A stretch of 64,000 bases of DNA from Sisyra terminalis (taxonomy: Eukaryota; Arthropoda; Insecta; Neuroptera; Sisyridae), in the NCBI GenBank assembly GCA_958496175.1, contig OY292276.1, forward strand, positions 26,988,001 through 27,052,000, in the 5' to 3' direction. The position numbers and the translations under genes were made by a program. The notes below the pieces were generated by a model, which saw only the letters and a list, made by a program, of their open reading frames with translations, searched no databases and was not told the origin of the DNA. The first letter of the stretch is position 1, and every line of letters begins with the position of its first letter. This document shows positions 35,987 through 49,775 of the stretch, one piece after another.

Positions 35987-37310
35987 TTCTAAAATATCAA
36001 TTTTTTAAATAAATTTGTCGATAAATGGGTTTGCGAAGGCATGAATTTTACAGAAAACAAAACTTAAGAGACAAACTTTATAACGTATTCCTTGAAATTC
36101 AAGTTTTATGGGGATTCGAAAACCCTTTTAGAATTAAAGCGAACTTATTGATTTTTCACATGTAACCTGAGAAATACCATTTTGTTAATATTTTTAAAAT
36201 GTATTATTTATATAAAAAGAAAGTTCGGAAATGAAAAACACTTTAGGAAATTAAATTTTAATTTTGTATAAGTTGAATAACATTAGGAAGATACGTTCGA
36301 GAGCGTGTCGAGATAATGTTTGTTTAAAAAGTTTTCGTGGAAAACTTAAACCTGCATTTATTAAATGATTCGTTGTTTAAAGCGTACTTTTTTCAGAAAT
36401 AATATTTTAGCAGAGATATTGTTCAAAAGTTTTGTATAATACAAAAAAAATATATGAAAAAGTAATGTAATTCTATTAATATTGTGTGTTGTGCTGACTG
36501 CAAATGAGCTTTAAATTATATCGATGACTACGTTTTTGCTTATATTTTTCTGTTGATGATAAAGTTTAACGAATAATTTATTCGAGTTTGGAAGTAGACT
36601 CTTATCCTATTATTCTCTCTTTTGCTCTGCTACTAATATTTCATGTCATCCATGGGACTATTAAAACAAAGGATATCAGTACAAAAGCCCATATGTTGTT
36701 TATGTAAAGTTCGCTTCAACGTTTTCTATTTACTAAGTGATAGAAGCGTCACTCAAACCGGAAAATAGCAGCTGCGCTCAACGGAGTTTGTTTTTTCGTC
36801 TTAAACAGAAGACAAATCACAGATTTGTACAGTAAATCTTTTATGTGCAAATAAAATATGCTTGAATCGCTGAAATAGAATAGGCGACGAAATGCGGCAA
36901 CAAAACCGTGTTATGTTAGGGATCATAAAGTGTAACACAAATTCATGTCAGTCGAGACACCGAAAATATTTTTGTCCGGAAAAAACATCAAGTCATGATA
37001 CAAATCTAAATTTTTCATCATCTTCATATATTATGTATACACATTTATAACATCTCATTTTCCTGATGTACAACCCACTTACAAGATATTCATCATTATG
37101 TGCAAGATAATGGCGTTTCTCACGAGCTTAACACTATCCTTAATAGCACGTGATTAGGGAATGAGGGTGCAAATATCCATATAGACAAGAATGACTAGAG
37201 CCACTTACGATTTATTTTTGTTATCTCGTTACTTTTCACGTTCATAAAATAACCGAGCCGAGCAGCAAGTTTATTTATTTCGTTGTCGGTAATTTTGACC
37301 CGTTTTTCAT
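35987..37310. other. Unassigned interval
   Basis: No ORF of interest, no inverted repeat and no copy of the families above was seen. Confidence 0.4.
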
Positions 37311-37499
37311 CTAACAAACCTCATTTATTTTTACTCTTGTTAACACGTGAGGGTTGTTATAAGCATGACTTGCCCGTTTCCATACGGGAAAAACGAATAA
37401 TTTGCTCCATATACGTACACGACGTACTTGTACGTAGACGGCAAATCCGTGTTGAGTAAATATTATTATAGAGAAGATCGCTATGAAAAGCTGCTGCAT
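37311..37499 (-). CDS. Candidate small ORF with signal-peptide-like start
   Basis: An ATG at 37499 opens 62 codons ending at 37311. The N-terminus MQQLFIAIFSIIIFTQHGFA is a hydrophobic stretch with an A-V junction resembling a signal-peptidase site; the remainder is basic (VQVRRVRIWSK, WKRASHAYNN). In-frame GTACGT motifs after residue 28 could act as weak donors, which would make this a first exon. The codon content is not obviously coding. No family is recognised. It may be chance. Confidence 0.15.
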   Translation of the reverse strand: MQQLFIAIFSIIIFTQHGFAVYVQVRRVRIWSKLFVFPVWKRASHAYNNPHVLTRVKINEVC

Positions 37500-37872
37500 G
37501 GGAAAGCTTGATCTATTCTAATTTCAACCGTAAACATTCGGTAAGCTAAATTTTTAAACTAATTGGATATAAACTTGAAAAACTATATTTCATAATCAAA
37601 TATAAACAGCACAAAGAACAACAGCATTTTTTTTGTTTTTGGTATTCACATACTCGTAAAAACTTCGAATTTAGTTAGTATAGTAATGTAAACTACATTT
37701 TTGAGTAATAAAAAATATAATAAAAAGTGAAGTCATCTGCTAAAAAATATGTTTTTTTACCTTGTAAAAACTTAAAACTCTATTATTTTAAAACATTCTC
37801 TCCTATATTTTTGTAAAATTCCCCAAAACTTTTGGCCAATTTATTCGCATTTTTGTTTTTACAAAAAGGAAA

Positions 37873-38341
37873 TTAGGGATGTAGCATGTGTAGCATTGAG
37901 AAAAAAGCCAATTAAGTAAAAATCGATTTTTCTCTTTTCAAAAATAATCGAATTGGAAAAAATCGATTTTTACCTTAAAAAAAATAATTGAAATTGCAAA
38001 ATTCGAGTTTCACCAATTATTTGAAAGAAAACCTGCTTTTCTTTTTTCTGTATAAGTTACGGAAAGTGTAATTGAAAGTTATTAATAAATATCTACCATT
38101 TTTAATAATTACAAAAACTCATGGGAAAAAAACTTTTATTAGCACGGTACTCCTTACCGATTTGGATTCCTGTCTAGACTCGGGAGGTTTACGGACATAA
38201 AAATTGATAAAGAACAAAAATATTGATTCTTAATTAATTGTTTTTTTTTTAATATTAAAATCGATGGATAAAATCAATTTTCATAGAAGAAATAATCGAT
38301 TTTTTCTATAATCGATTAATCGATTATTTTTTCACACCCTT
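37873..38341. mobile_element. hAT MITE with 8-bp target-site duplication
   Basis: A 469-bp element bounded by identical AAAGGAAA at 37865-37872 and 38342-38349, the 8-bp duplication that hAT transposases make. Ends read TTAGGGATGTAG at the left and AAGGGTGTGAA in reverse complement at the right. Both subterminal regions are packed with ATCGATTTTT and TAATCGATTA words in opposite orientations, probable transposase-binding repeats. No transposase frame is present. Confidence 0.8.
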
Positions 38342-38871
38342 AAAGGAAACTGGATTTTTGTTTCGATTCAAATACACCTAATTCTCTTTTAACATAGTTA
38401 CGCTCCTAAAAAAATCGTGTAAAGAAGAATTTGATGTATGTAATTTTGAAGATTCGACAATAAATAATGATTACAGCAACTGAGGGACGTTTGTCATTAT
38501 TTTTTAGAGGTCTAGGATTTCAAATTTTTATCTTGGATCTTTACAATTTTCTATCTACACTGTTCAATATGAGCCATTTTCCTAGCAGAAATTTATTATT
38601 TCCTGTGTATCCATGTATATGATTTATATAGTGCGGCACTCAGGGCGTAGTTTTCTAGTAATTATTTTGGAACCTCAGTTCTGATTTTGAAATCAAATCA
38701 AAAGCGTTTTTTGCTGTTGAACTTCAATAGGTGTTATGCAACCATTTAATTAGATTAAAGAACTATAGCTATTTGTAAGGGAGGCGTATAAAACGATAAA
38801 GACGAATGAAGTGACACACTTACTTTCCTCTGTAATCACAAACATATTAGTTATTGCAATGGCCTGTAGAA

Positions 38872-39186
38872 TAGTGCTTCTCAAACTTTTTCCTATTACA
38901 GCCCCGTATAGCAGAAAAAAGTTCAAGGCTCCCCTCCCCAAAATTTTTAGACTTTACCAACTAACAGTACTTTATGTATTTATCATTAACTATTATAATT
39001 GGTAAATTATTTTTAAAAAATCTGAACAAGTAATAAATATTAGTAGATTATTTTTCCATATCGGATTGTGATCATACGAAAAATTCGGCTAATTTGTATA
39101 TTTATAATACGGAAATATTCCAGGGCTCCCAGGTAGGAGCTACATAACCCCCTAGGGGGTCGCGTCGCCCAGTTTAAGAAGTACTG
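38872..39186. mobile_element. hAT MITE with perfect 8-bp target-site duplication
   Basis: A 315-bp element bounded by CTGTAGAA at 38864-38871 and 39187-39194. The left end TAGTGCTTCTCAAAC pairs with the right end CAGTACTTCTTAAAC in reverse complement; the first base at the left is T instead of the expected C. Inside, GGCTCCCCTCCCC and CCCCCTAGGGGGTCGCG are the G/C-rich boxes usual in this MITE type. The 64-codon ORFs on both strands at 38750-39005 overlap it and are not genes. Confidence 0.88.
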
Positions 39187-39194
39187 CTGTAGAA

Positions 39195-40373
39195 AACCGT
39201 TTAGTTATAAGTCGCAACCTGTGGTGGCGCCAATCGCTTCTCTTGTGCTTTACCGTATGGACATATGATTGATTTTTGAAGTCGTTAGTTTTACTCAGAT
39301 TAAGCTGGTACTTCGTAAAATTAAGTATTTTTTAATTTAATTCCATACGCGTCAAATTATTGTAATTATACTAAATGACTTCCAGAATGTTTTGAAATCT
39401 TAAGATTCTAGTCACATTTTTAGTTACTTACTAAAGCATTCAGAATTAAAATCAGTGCTAAAAACTTGTAATTCTTATTACTTACTATTATTAATTATTG
39501 GAATGAACGTTTTGACTTCTTCATCAATGCACAATTTGTCTTTCGTTAATTTGTTTAAATGTTTTTAAGTAAAATAATAATAAAATATCTGTGATAAAAT
39601 TTTTTATGATTTGCAATTTTTAAAAGTTAACTGATTCTTTGAACTGTGTATTTTAATAACTATTTTAGCATATGAAATATATTCGCAAAAAAACAACCAT
39701 GACATTCTATAGCATAGATATTACTCGAACCGACAGATAACACAAAATTTCATTTGAAATTATTGATTAAAATTCAATAGAAACGATTTTGTCGATTATA
39801 ACAAGATAGAGTTTTAATTAAAAGTACTGAAAAAGCTTGAGCTGATATGTGCTTTATTCTCCTGCGTTTTTTCATGAATAACGCAAATGAACAAGTTTTA
39901 ATGAGTACGTTTTGCCTTTTAACGAGGTCCACGGGGAATATATGGATTTCAGTGATTGTTTCTATTGAGTACAGATAGCAATGAGTCGATGATTTGTTTC
40001 ACAGGGCATATTTTTTTCCACCCATACCACAAGCAGTTTTGTAATACATCCGTGTTTTAATAATCAGTTTAGTCATAAATTGTAAAATAAAATGATTGAA
40101 TATTGAATTGATGAAATCAATAAAAGTTCAAGTTTTTGAAATACTGTTCCTATTGTACGTTTTTTTTCTTTTTAATTGAGATATCAATGAGTATTTCACT
40201 GATTTAAAGCAATTAAAGCAATTATTTCTTACTAATTATGTGAGGACTTTTTCAAATTAATTTTTGCATGTTTTATCATGCTTATAAACTTTGCCAATCG
40301 GGAATTCTCTTTGTTTGCTTCGGTAAAGCTCAATTTTTTTTACATTTTAATGGCATATAAATTGAGGTTAATC
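39195..40373. other. Unassigned AT-rich interval
   Basis: Nothing recognisable apart from homopolymer A/T tracts. Confidence 0.4.
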
Positions 40374-40525
40374 TACAGGTGAACGACTGGTCAAGGTGAC
40401 CACTTTGATAAAATCCGAAACTAGTAGATCCTACGGTAGAATCTCATGACGGACAAACTTTCAATATTTCTCGGTTTACGGAGTTTTACTAATCTTAGAG
40501 TCGCAAGGATCCCCTAGGATCATTT
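40374..40525 (+). mobile_element. tRNA-derived SINE copy with an 11-bp insertion
   Basis: Head CTACAGGTGAACGACTGGTC, then AAGGTGACCACTTTG, an extra short insertion, GAAACTAGTAGATC, the decayed B box CTACGGTAGAATCTC, CTCGGTTTACGGAGTTTTAC and TAATCTTAGAGTCGC. The tail is lost after the central block. Confidence 0.65.
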
Positions 40526-43221
40526 AGTGATTCATCATAGGAAAATCACGTCCGGATCTACTACTATATTGATTAGTAATGGGATTACGTAATTGAGGCA
40601 AAACTTCAATTTTTTTCTTTGGAAAACGGTTCAAAATAAATACTTATTTTTATATTCACTCATTGCATATCACATTTGTATGATTTGTATATAAATCGTG
40701 AGTATAGTTATATTTTAATTTTATAGTTTCATATTTAAATGAATCTGGACAAATGGTTGAAACTGTAAAACTTTATTATAGCTTCATATATCGGAGTTAT
40801 TTTGAAATTCATTAGTTCTATGTACCATAGTTTAAATTGTATTCATTTGTAATCCTGGAACACTTAAACTGATGCATTATAGTGAACGGAAACTAAACTT
40901 CCTTATAAATTTCCTTTTCAACGGTTTATTTCCGAAGTAAAGTTTATTACAAGGTAATTAATTAATGTACTTTAAATATGAATGAGTTTCAAAACACTAG
41001 AAAACATATTCATGTCAATAATTTAAATTATTTTTCATTTAAAACATTATTTTAAACAACACTCAATTTTAGTACAGAAAATTTCAATCAGTCAATAGTT
41101 TTTCCCTGGTCTCAAAGTTCAAATGTCAGTTTGATCTTTAATTCTGGATTCCAACAATTGTTCGCTGTATTTTATTTTTTGTTTATCTTTTCCTTTTTAT
41201 TGCCATCAAACTGTCATTGGAAAATATGACGACGAAAATGGATAAAACATAAGTCGAAATATTGTACGAAGCGCGTGTTTACTGAACTGGAAAGCTGATA
41301 AGGATAAAAGATATCATTCTAATGGTAGTATTGGCATTATAGATACCTATATACATGTATAGTGTCTATGGCTAAGTATGGAGCATGTGAAATGGAAACG
41401 AAAAATATATTTGTCACAGATTTTCATTCTAGTCAAACTTCTCAAATAATCAAATAGCTATTTAAAAACATAATCAGTATGAAAATAAGTAAAAGAAAAA
41501 AATTGAATAATTAGAGATGGAAGCTTCAAGTATAGTACCTACTTATAAATGAAAATATATGTTTTGTTAAGTGAAATTGGTACACATTTTGTACAATAAT
41601 TGTTTAGATTAATCTTTAGTACTATTTTTACGTATTTTTAGTGCCCAAGAGTACCTGTTCTCGTGAAAATATTACATTTAATTAATTTTTTTAAATAAGT
41701 TGGCAAAAAAGATATAGAGGAATTGTGTAACTAATAATTGCTAGTCTTTCTGTAACTTTTATCATAGGTTTTAGGATATTATTTTAATGATTTTTCTTTA
41801 ATAATAGCTATCATTTAAATGTTCACTCGGTTTTAGTCTAATGCTTGAAAAAAAAAATGAAATGTTTTAAAGCTAAAATAATTTTACTTACAATTGCAGT
41901 ACTGACGAAATATTTGTAAGTTGTACATACCTACTTAATAATCATTCATATAAACAGATTTATGATGAGCAAAATGCATTCAATCTAAATTAAAAAATTA
42001 CGATAACATTACTGAATAACTTACTCTTTTCTTAGGCATAAATGATCTCCGTTGCTCCCTGCATTAATTGTTTATGCAATGCAACGAACCGACAAATATA
42101 AACTAAACTCTCAAAATTATAAGTGATACTCTTCTTTTACACTTCCTATTGTAACTAAATGTGTTCTTAAATTTCTTCTTCTGCCGAATTTTCCCATTAT
42201 TAGTTCGCCATTTTTGTACACCACAATTGTCTGAAATTTCAACCCCTCTCCTCCGTAGATATTTCATTGCCATAGCCTGTCTCGCTTGACCGATCTCTTA
42301 AACTTAAGGGAATAATTTCTCATCATACGGAAGAAGAAAGGTATCGTAAATCAGATTAATAGTTCTCGAATAATATTAAGTTACTACCAGATAGTTTAAG
42401 CGACCCAGAATTCGTTATGATACGTATATAGACCAAGACAATGGTAATTTATATATTTATTTGTTTGGAATGGCTTAAAAATGGAAATTATTCCATAAAA
42501 ATGAAATGAATATCTTATATTGAAATGCATTTTTTTAAATAAGTAAATAGAAATAAATTTTTAAAATCAGTGCCGAGAAGGTTTTAAATGATTTGGATTC
42601 ACCGTTCGTTTGGTAAAAGTTTCGTAGTGGAAGATCTATTTTGTTTTATTTTTTTTTTGCACAGATGAAACTTGATGAATGATTAAAATAATTGTTATTT
42701 TTTTAACTTTTACTTGCCAAAAGTGGTTTAAAAATGAAAAAATTTGCCTTAGAAAAATGTGAATTGTTCCTATTGGTTTCAAAGTTTAAGAAGACAAAAT
42801 AGTTTGTAAGTATTGAGATATTGGCTAAATACATATAAGTCACATTAGTAGTCTTCTTACTTAATTAACTCATTTTGGGCCGTCATGAAGTTTGGAAAGT
42901 CATGAGTCATTACGTCTTAGATGTAGTATATTTAAAATTGAGATTAAGACAAATGTGGCAAACTATTGATTAAATAATAAAATCCTAATATATGTTTTTT
43001 AAACTTTTGAGAATCATCATGTTCTATAGTAACTGCTAAAAAATTTTGAACTAGTACTAATTTTACTAAAACTAGTATTAATTTTGAACTCATAAAGTAT
43101 TCAAAGTATGCACTATTCATTGACTGATATTGAAACGATTTGTAATATTCAAAATTTGAATTTGAATTGTTCTGGAATGAACGATAATGACTATCTCCAT
43201 TACAATGTCAACTTTGGAACT
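40526..43221. other. Unassigned AT-rich interval
   Basis: No ORF of 60 codons or more ends inside this stretch apart from the edge of a minus-strand ORF at 43117-43380 that overlaps the next SINE. No repeat family is recognised. Confidence 0.4.
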
Positions 43222-43320
43222 TAACTGCCGAGATTTTTCTAGAGCTATGAAAAACCCGTAAATCGACCCAACACTTACTAGTTTTGGAGCGACCATCTTG
43301 ACCACTCGACTACCAGTAGG
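43222..43320 (-). mobile_element. tRNA-derived SINE copy with internal deletion
   Basis: In reverse complement: CTACTGGTAGTCGAGTGGTC then AAGATGGTCGCTCC, AAAACTAGTAAGTGTTGGGT (first half of the B box), and after a deletion ATTTACGGGTTTTTCATAGC. The last half of the B box and the following linker are missing. The 87- and 116-codon ORFs that cross it are accidental. Confidence 0.65.
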
Positions 43321-46300
43321 CTTAGAAATATTCATAATCGCAATTCGAATATTACATTCAGCCAATAAAAAAATTGCCATAATATATATTCAGTGTTTCG
43401 TGTTTGAAGTCACTTTGATTATTAGATTTGTAATTTCAATTGTTGATCAGGCCAAATTGTCATTATCTCATACACATTTTGTCCCTCCTTTTCATCCTTT
43501 TAAGGGAATTTTTTCGAAAATCCTTTCTTATCGGATACCTACATCATATAAGGAATACACCATTAAAATTTCAGGCCTCTATAACCAGCCGTTTACGCCG
43601 TGCGTTAATCCATCAATCAGTCAGGACAAACGATTTTATATCTATTGATTACCTAAGTAGGTACTAATGATTTGAAAGAAATCATGGAAATAACTAGTTT
43701 TGAATGTTTTTTATTTTAGTTTTGGAGTAGATATAACTTTGATTTAAAATCACAGAATAACTTGTAAAAACTTGATTTTTTGTTATGGTTCATTTTTCGG
43801 TATGTTAGTTGCATAATTTATATAGCTACAGCTAGCATGTATTCATTATATTTTAAATTATGTAAGTTTTTATGGAACACGGCCAAAGTTATTAGTTCGA
43901 CTAGTGCTTTGTAGTAACACAGTCATTTTAGACAACCAACTATGATGATGATAAAAATAAGAGTTACAAGGAAAAAATCGCATTTGTTCCGAAAAAGAAT
44001 ATATGACGAGATTAAATAGCGGGTTTGTCTTGAGGCCAAAGTCAAATTCTGCAACAAATAACGATGTCACAACAAGCAACGAACCGTATCATAGTGTAAT
44101 TGTTGGCTGCATTTTATATTTGGCAAACAATTCAGACATCAATTATTTCGTCTGTGCGCCCTTCCCATTGTCTAATTCGTTTTATTCGTTTTGTCTGGAG
44201 AAATTTGTAATAATAAAGTTGAAATTAAATTTGGCACCCGCTTGTGTTATATAAGTTTATTTATATCTCATTTTCTTTGTGAAGAGAAGACAATGAAAAT
44301 GTGCTTATATGGGGATAATACGAGTACAATCACGCTTTATTCACAGACACGAATTGTTAAATATCAAGAGATTACGTGGACAAGCTTTAACGATTCTCGT
44401 TATAATAATAACGGCAGATGGAGCTTTCGAGATAGATTTTTTATACTTTCTTCTATTCTTCTTTATTTGAAATATACATTTTACGTTTCCCAATGTATAT
44501 ATAAATGATAAGACTTATAAATAATTTCCCCCGTTTTAATTATATACATATATATACACAAAAGGTTTAGATAATAAACTGACAAATTCAGAAATTAATT
44601 ATATCGAAAAATCTTTATACATATGAGCTTTTATATATAGTAGGTACCTTAATATGGTTATAATACAAAAAAGCAGCCCAGTAATCTCAAATAAAAATTC
44701 AATTTTGCCGATATATTGCACAAAAAGATTAATATATTGAACGCTTGATTATCTTCTTAAAGCTAACCTTATTTGTTCATCTCAGAAATTGCTGAAACGA
44801 GAATATAAGAACGAAATTTATAAAAAATCAATTTCCTACAGCAAATATGATAATTGTGTAAGGTTTCTCCAAGACTAGACATGACAAATGGATAATATTT
44901 TCTTCACTTAGCATTGCGGCTTGAAAATTGCATAATATACAGAAAATCGTGTATCGTTTGTTATAAATCTATTAGACATGAAATCAATGAATATATGTGA
45001 AATAACTTTGAAATACAAGTGATATAAATTATCGTTAATGGAAAACATATGCATGGGGAAGAGGCAATACCGCACACGGTATTATGGTTTGGCAATGGAT
45101 GCAAATTTCAAACTGAAACATTTCTGATGAGTTATAACTATTGTTCCACCCCTGAAAATGGAGATATTGAATTGCTTCATATCAGGAACTTGTAAAGAGA
45201 ATTAAATTTTAAATAATTTCCTTAAAAATAAATTTCATATATTTACTAATTTACGACTTCTTCAATTAATTTTTTGCAACTTATATAACTATAAAATTTC
45301 CATATAAATCGCTAACATGCATATGTAAATATATGAATAAACTTGAAAATTGATAAAAATATTCTTGTTAAACATTTCGAATTTATTTAAAAACTGAATT
45401 TTTCACAAATATATTCTAATAAGTAAAATAAACCTAAACGTCCACCCACGTCTAGTCAAATGGCTACAAAAAAACATCCTATTCTAAGAAAATGTATTAT
45501 CTGCCACTGTTAATTTTTAAGTATACGGTTGTATAGGTTGTATTATATTTATGGGTTGGTGAAGCTAAACATAGAGCTTTTAATGGGTTGAAAATACAAA
45601 GTTGCTTTTGTTGAGAGCTCATGTAGATAAAATATAATGCAGATATTTAATAAAGAGGTACTTTATAAATTATAATATAATACAGTGTTGGGTATACACT
45701 ATACGTATGTTTGTGTGCATTATTTAAATACCACTACAGGCATCATGGCGGGTGCAGTTTTTTCTTTGTTAAATTGTAACTCTTTCATGAGCGCAGAGAA
45801 AATTCAAACCAACACATATACATTTCGAGAATATTTGCATATTTAAAAGTGTCAGTGTATATAAAACATAAGTCATCTTCAACCCCCTCTGTACATTTTC
45901 TCTTCACAAGCATCCCTAAAGTAAATAACACCATCGCAACCTCCAATGTTATTTCACTGCTCTCCCGTAATGAACAGCTAAGAGAGAAACTTTACCACAA
46001 CGACATGAGAAACAGGAGCTTTATAATAAATATTCCGTACGACAAAACTTGTAGATATTATTACCTTTATTAGAAACATTATTTCATCAAGAAAATTTAT
46101 TTTGAAGGTAATTAAAAAGTGTCTTCTAAAAAAAACTAATTGTCGTTTTTCGTTAAGCAATATTTTCCGATTTTTTTAACTGTCTCAATAAAAAAAATAT
46201 TTTTAAGTAATAAATATTTATAATAAAAACTATAAACTGAATACTACGGGATGAAGCACAATTGGTGAGGATAGGACCATATAAGGCTGTTTATTTAAGT

Positions 46301-48610
46301 TAGATTAGCTGCGTACAATGCTCGTGCGCAAATTCTCCGAATAGTATTCTTACTTTTTGTATAATAGATAAACAAAATAAAAATGAAAGTTTTAGTTATA
46401 CACACGCAAGAGTGAAGCTCTTATTAAATCTAATATGATTTTTTGTCTTATAAATAAGAGAACGTTATTTATTCGAAAAACATGATTTTCAGTATATTTA
46501 CAAGTATCTATATTATAATTATACGCTAATAAATTTTTTAACTAGAAAAACGAAAATTTATTTATGTGGCATATCCAATAATCGATATTATCGATTTGTG
46601 GTAGGTAACTGAAATAAGACGAATATGTACATGTTTCTATCTATGAATCCTGTAAAAATAGCATCAATGGTATTATAGTAAGTTATGGATTCTGACGGAA
46701 TATTGATGAATTCTCACATCGAATATTTCCAAAACAAATTTTTGAAGGGTTCAGATTTGTTATCTGCCAAATTGATATTTAATTCACCAGAAAATATTAG
46801 CAGAATTTCGTAGAAATTATGTCCAAGTAGAGCATAGTGAATTTCCTTTTAGTTTTGAATAGTTTTTCTCACATTATTATAAAAATTTTAAAAAAATATT
46901 AAATAATAGTTTAAACTGAAATTTAGTCAACCACCCCCAATTTCTCCTAATATGAACAAAGTAAATGATGTCGTTAAGTTTTTGATTTGGAGAAATGCAT
47001 ATAACTACAATTACTTCAATACCATTTTTCATTTTCCAACATTTCTTCAACAGTATAATGAATTAGTGAAAAGCTTTTTCTTTCTCTCCCTCTCTATCAT
47101 GATACTCTATAGTAGGAATACAAGATATAAATATATTATGTCTACACAATCTGATGACGATTTCGACCGTAAACCTTATTGTGCGTTACTATTTTTTCGG
47201 TTAACTCTCACCATGTACCCTTAAAAAAACCTTGTTCTAATAAAAAATTTGAGTTATCTATTGTGCATATCTATGGTTTGGGCCAAGAAAATTTCAAACT
47301 TACATTAATGTTTATTACCTGTATTGAACATTCAGTCAACTCCTGTCTATTCATGTCTATGCAATTAATAGGAGGAAGATATTCAAAATCACTATATGAG
47401 GTATCATAAAGTGGATAGAGATTACTTAGCCATACTAAGTGTACTTTTGCCGTTTACTGTATGAGTTATTCCTTTTGATACTCTAAACTTCTTTAACTAT
47501 CTTCCTCCTCATAAGTGCTTTTTCTGTTAAGGCTAGCGATTAACATAGCTGGGCTTTATCTATTTTTCAACTATAATCAATTATTATTATAAAGGTACCT
47601 TCATAAAAATAATAATATTACGTTTTCCTTAATATGAGGTTTTTGATTATTTGTTTAATTTTAAATCATTTAAATACCAAATCCTCAACATAATCAAAAA
47701 AAGCTACCCTGTCAAAGGTACACTAACCCATTTGGTCCACATTGTACATCAACTAGCACCTTGAAAAATACACTTCTAGTGAAACATCCTATAAAAAAAA
47801 CTCCCAATTAAAGGGGAAAAATGCAGCTTAAATAGTCAAATTTTAAAAACAAAACTAAACGATATTTTTTCTTTCTATTGAAAAAAAGTTTTTTTCGCAG
47901 AATACAGAAATAGGTAGTACCTTTAATACTACATAAAGAATTGAAGTAAAAATTTAGATAAAACATTATATATAAATAAATAATTTTCTTTTCTCAACTT
48001 AATAATAATAATTTCAACCATAATCCAATCATAGTAATCTTCTTTTGTACGTTTAAAGAACGCTTCTTTGAAATTAATTAAATTATTAGGATTCCATTCA
48101 CCCCATCCTTACTTCTTAATGGAATAAGACGAAAACAAAAAGTTTAAAAAGAAAAAAAAATTGAGAAAGATGTGTTTGTTTTATAGGAAATCCTGTTCGG
48201 AATCCAACAATTATTTATAACGAAAGACACGAAAATCCTAAACCGTAAAATCTTTTGTGTTGTTTCTGTTCGTTTCAGTTTTATACTTTTACTCTCTTCA
48301 AATAAATAAAAATAAATAAAACAATAGTTGTTCGCTAGATACGAAAAAATTTCAGATATAAAAGAGAAACGATGTACGAACGATGAAACATGGCACGATA
48401 AGATACAATAGATTATCACATATAAGCTTTAAAATGAAGCTTTTCGCTAGAAAATTTTGAAATAAATTTCAGCCAAAAATAGTTTATGTATAGGTTTTTC
48501 TAGATTGTATTGATATGGCTTTCAGTTCATTCAAACTTTGTTTTGTGTTGTTTTAATATCGAACCTCATCTTAAATAAGGTAAACTTGTAATATGTGTGT
48601 CCATTGAATT
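43321..48610. other. Long unassigned interval
   Basis: Five kilobases holding several accidental ORFs of 60-116 codons on both strands (largest 43298-43648 and 44191-44508) without motifs. A 35-codon ORF starting MAGAVFSLLNC sits at 45744, near a change to less AT-rich sequence; nothing supports it as a gene. Confidence 0.35.
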
Positions 48611-48832
48611 GTGAGGAGTATGTTGAGAAATATTGGGAATCTTCTATCTACGAAATTCATCGGTCGGCGTCGCTCTTGTGCCCATTACGACGGCCACGTT
48701 GATTTATTGGCCACCTGGGGACGACGTCTCCGTTCCGGTGCTCGGCGTCACTTTCATATGTTGTCCCATAGAACACACATAGATTTATCTACTGATGCGA
48801 CCACTATTCTCTTTGGTCTATATTACGGCTGA
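48611..48832 (+). other. GC-rich ORF of unknown origin
   Basis: 73 codons with a sharply higher G+C content than the flanks, especially 48655-48780. The product is Arg/His-rich (GRRRSCAHYDGHVDLL, WGRRLRSGARRHFHM). No domain is recognised and no splice sites stand out. Such an island could be a host exon, a decayed retrocopy or a horizontally acquired scrap; the sequence alone does not decide. Confidence 0.2.
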
Positions 48833-49420
48833 AACATTCTGCAATCGTATCTTACTTTAGATGCCGCAAGAACAAACGTTATAGCCACTAAGTTCGTTTG
48901 TTTCCGTCCCTACTCTCGTCATTTATGTTTTTTATACGGTTCTAAATCTTTTGGTTACATCAACACATTTAGTAGGTACCTCATTTTTATGTTATTAAAA
49001 GGAAAAAGAATTTAGATTATTATTAATGTCTAAAAAATCATGAAAAGTATAAACGTGTAACGTCTATTAAAGTCTACTATAATAGCATTTTTGTTAAGGA
49101 AGTGAATTCCCTCCCCTTCAATATTGCCTTGTTAAGCGTCCTGTAAATTAATCAACGATTTTTGGAGCGAAGGCCTGCAATTACCAATTTAAACTTTTAA
49201 ACATGAAATACATTTTATTAGTTTGGTTCAATTTTTTATACTTAAATATATCTATAAATTTTATTGAAGTGAAGTATTACAAAATATTAGGTATATATAT
49301 AGGTATCTCTATATATAGATATATATATTGGTATTAATAAAGCAATGCTTAATACTTGATTAATTTTCTATGTGTTCTATCCGAATATGGATCTGAATGC
49401 ATTAGTAACAAGGTATAATG

Positions 49421-49597
49421 GCCTACTGGTGACCGAGTGGTTTAGGTGACCACTTCAAAACTGATAGGTGTTCGATCTTGTCGATTGTATTTTATTCGAT
49501 CGAATCGAGCAAATTTTCGTTATTTCTCGATTACAGATTTTTAGTAACCCTAGAGTCACTAAAGACCTTATTAGTTATTAAGCGACAGTAAAAAACA
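49421..49597 (+). mobile_element. tRNA-derived SINE copy, full length
   Basis: One of the most complete copies: CCTACTGGTGACCGAGTGG, TTTAGGTGACCACTTC, AAAACTGATAGGTGTTCGAT, a longer linker with ATTCGATCGAATCGAGC, ATTTCTCGATTACAGATTTT, TAACCCTAGAGTCAC, and the tail TTAGTTATTAAGCGACAG. A box intact; B box contracted to GTTCGATCTTG. Confidence 0.75.
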
Positions 49598-49775
49598 GTT
49601 AAATAAAATAATATTGGTTTTCGTACTATTTACAAAATACTCTACGAAAAACCAATTTTTCATAAATGAAACAGCAATAACCATTTTCATATACAATTAA
49701 TACTTTTCAATAAATTTATCTTTTGTTGGAATTTGATTATTATATAAATCAAAAACTTAATATATTTTTTTTAAT

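Noticed and set aside
43298..43648. 116-codon plus-strand ORF
   Set aside because: Starts inside a SINE copy read backwards and shows no motif; a chance frame.
45744..45848. 35-codon ORF starting MAGAVFSLLNC
   Set aside because: Too short to judge, without splice sites or a family match.
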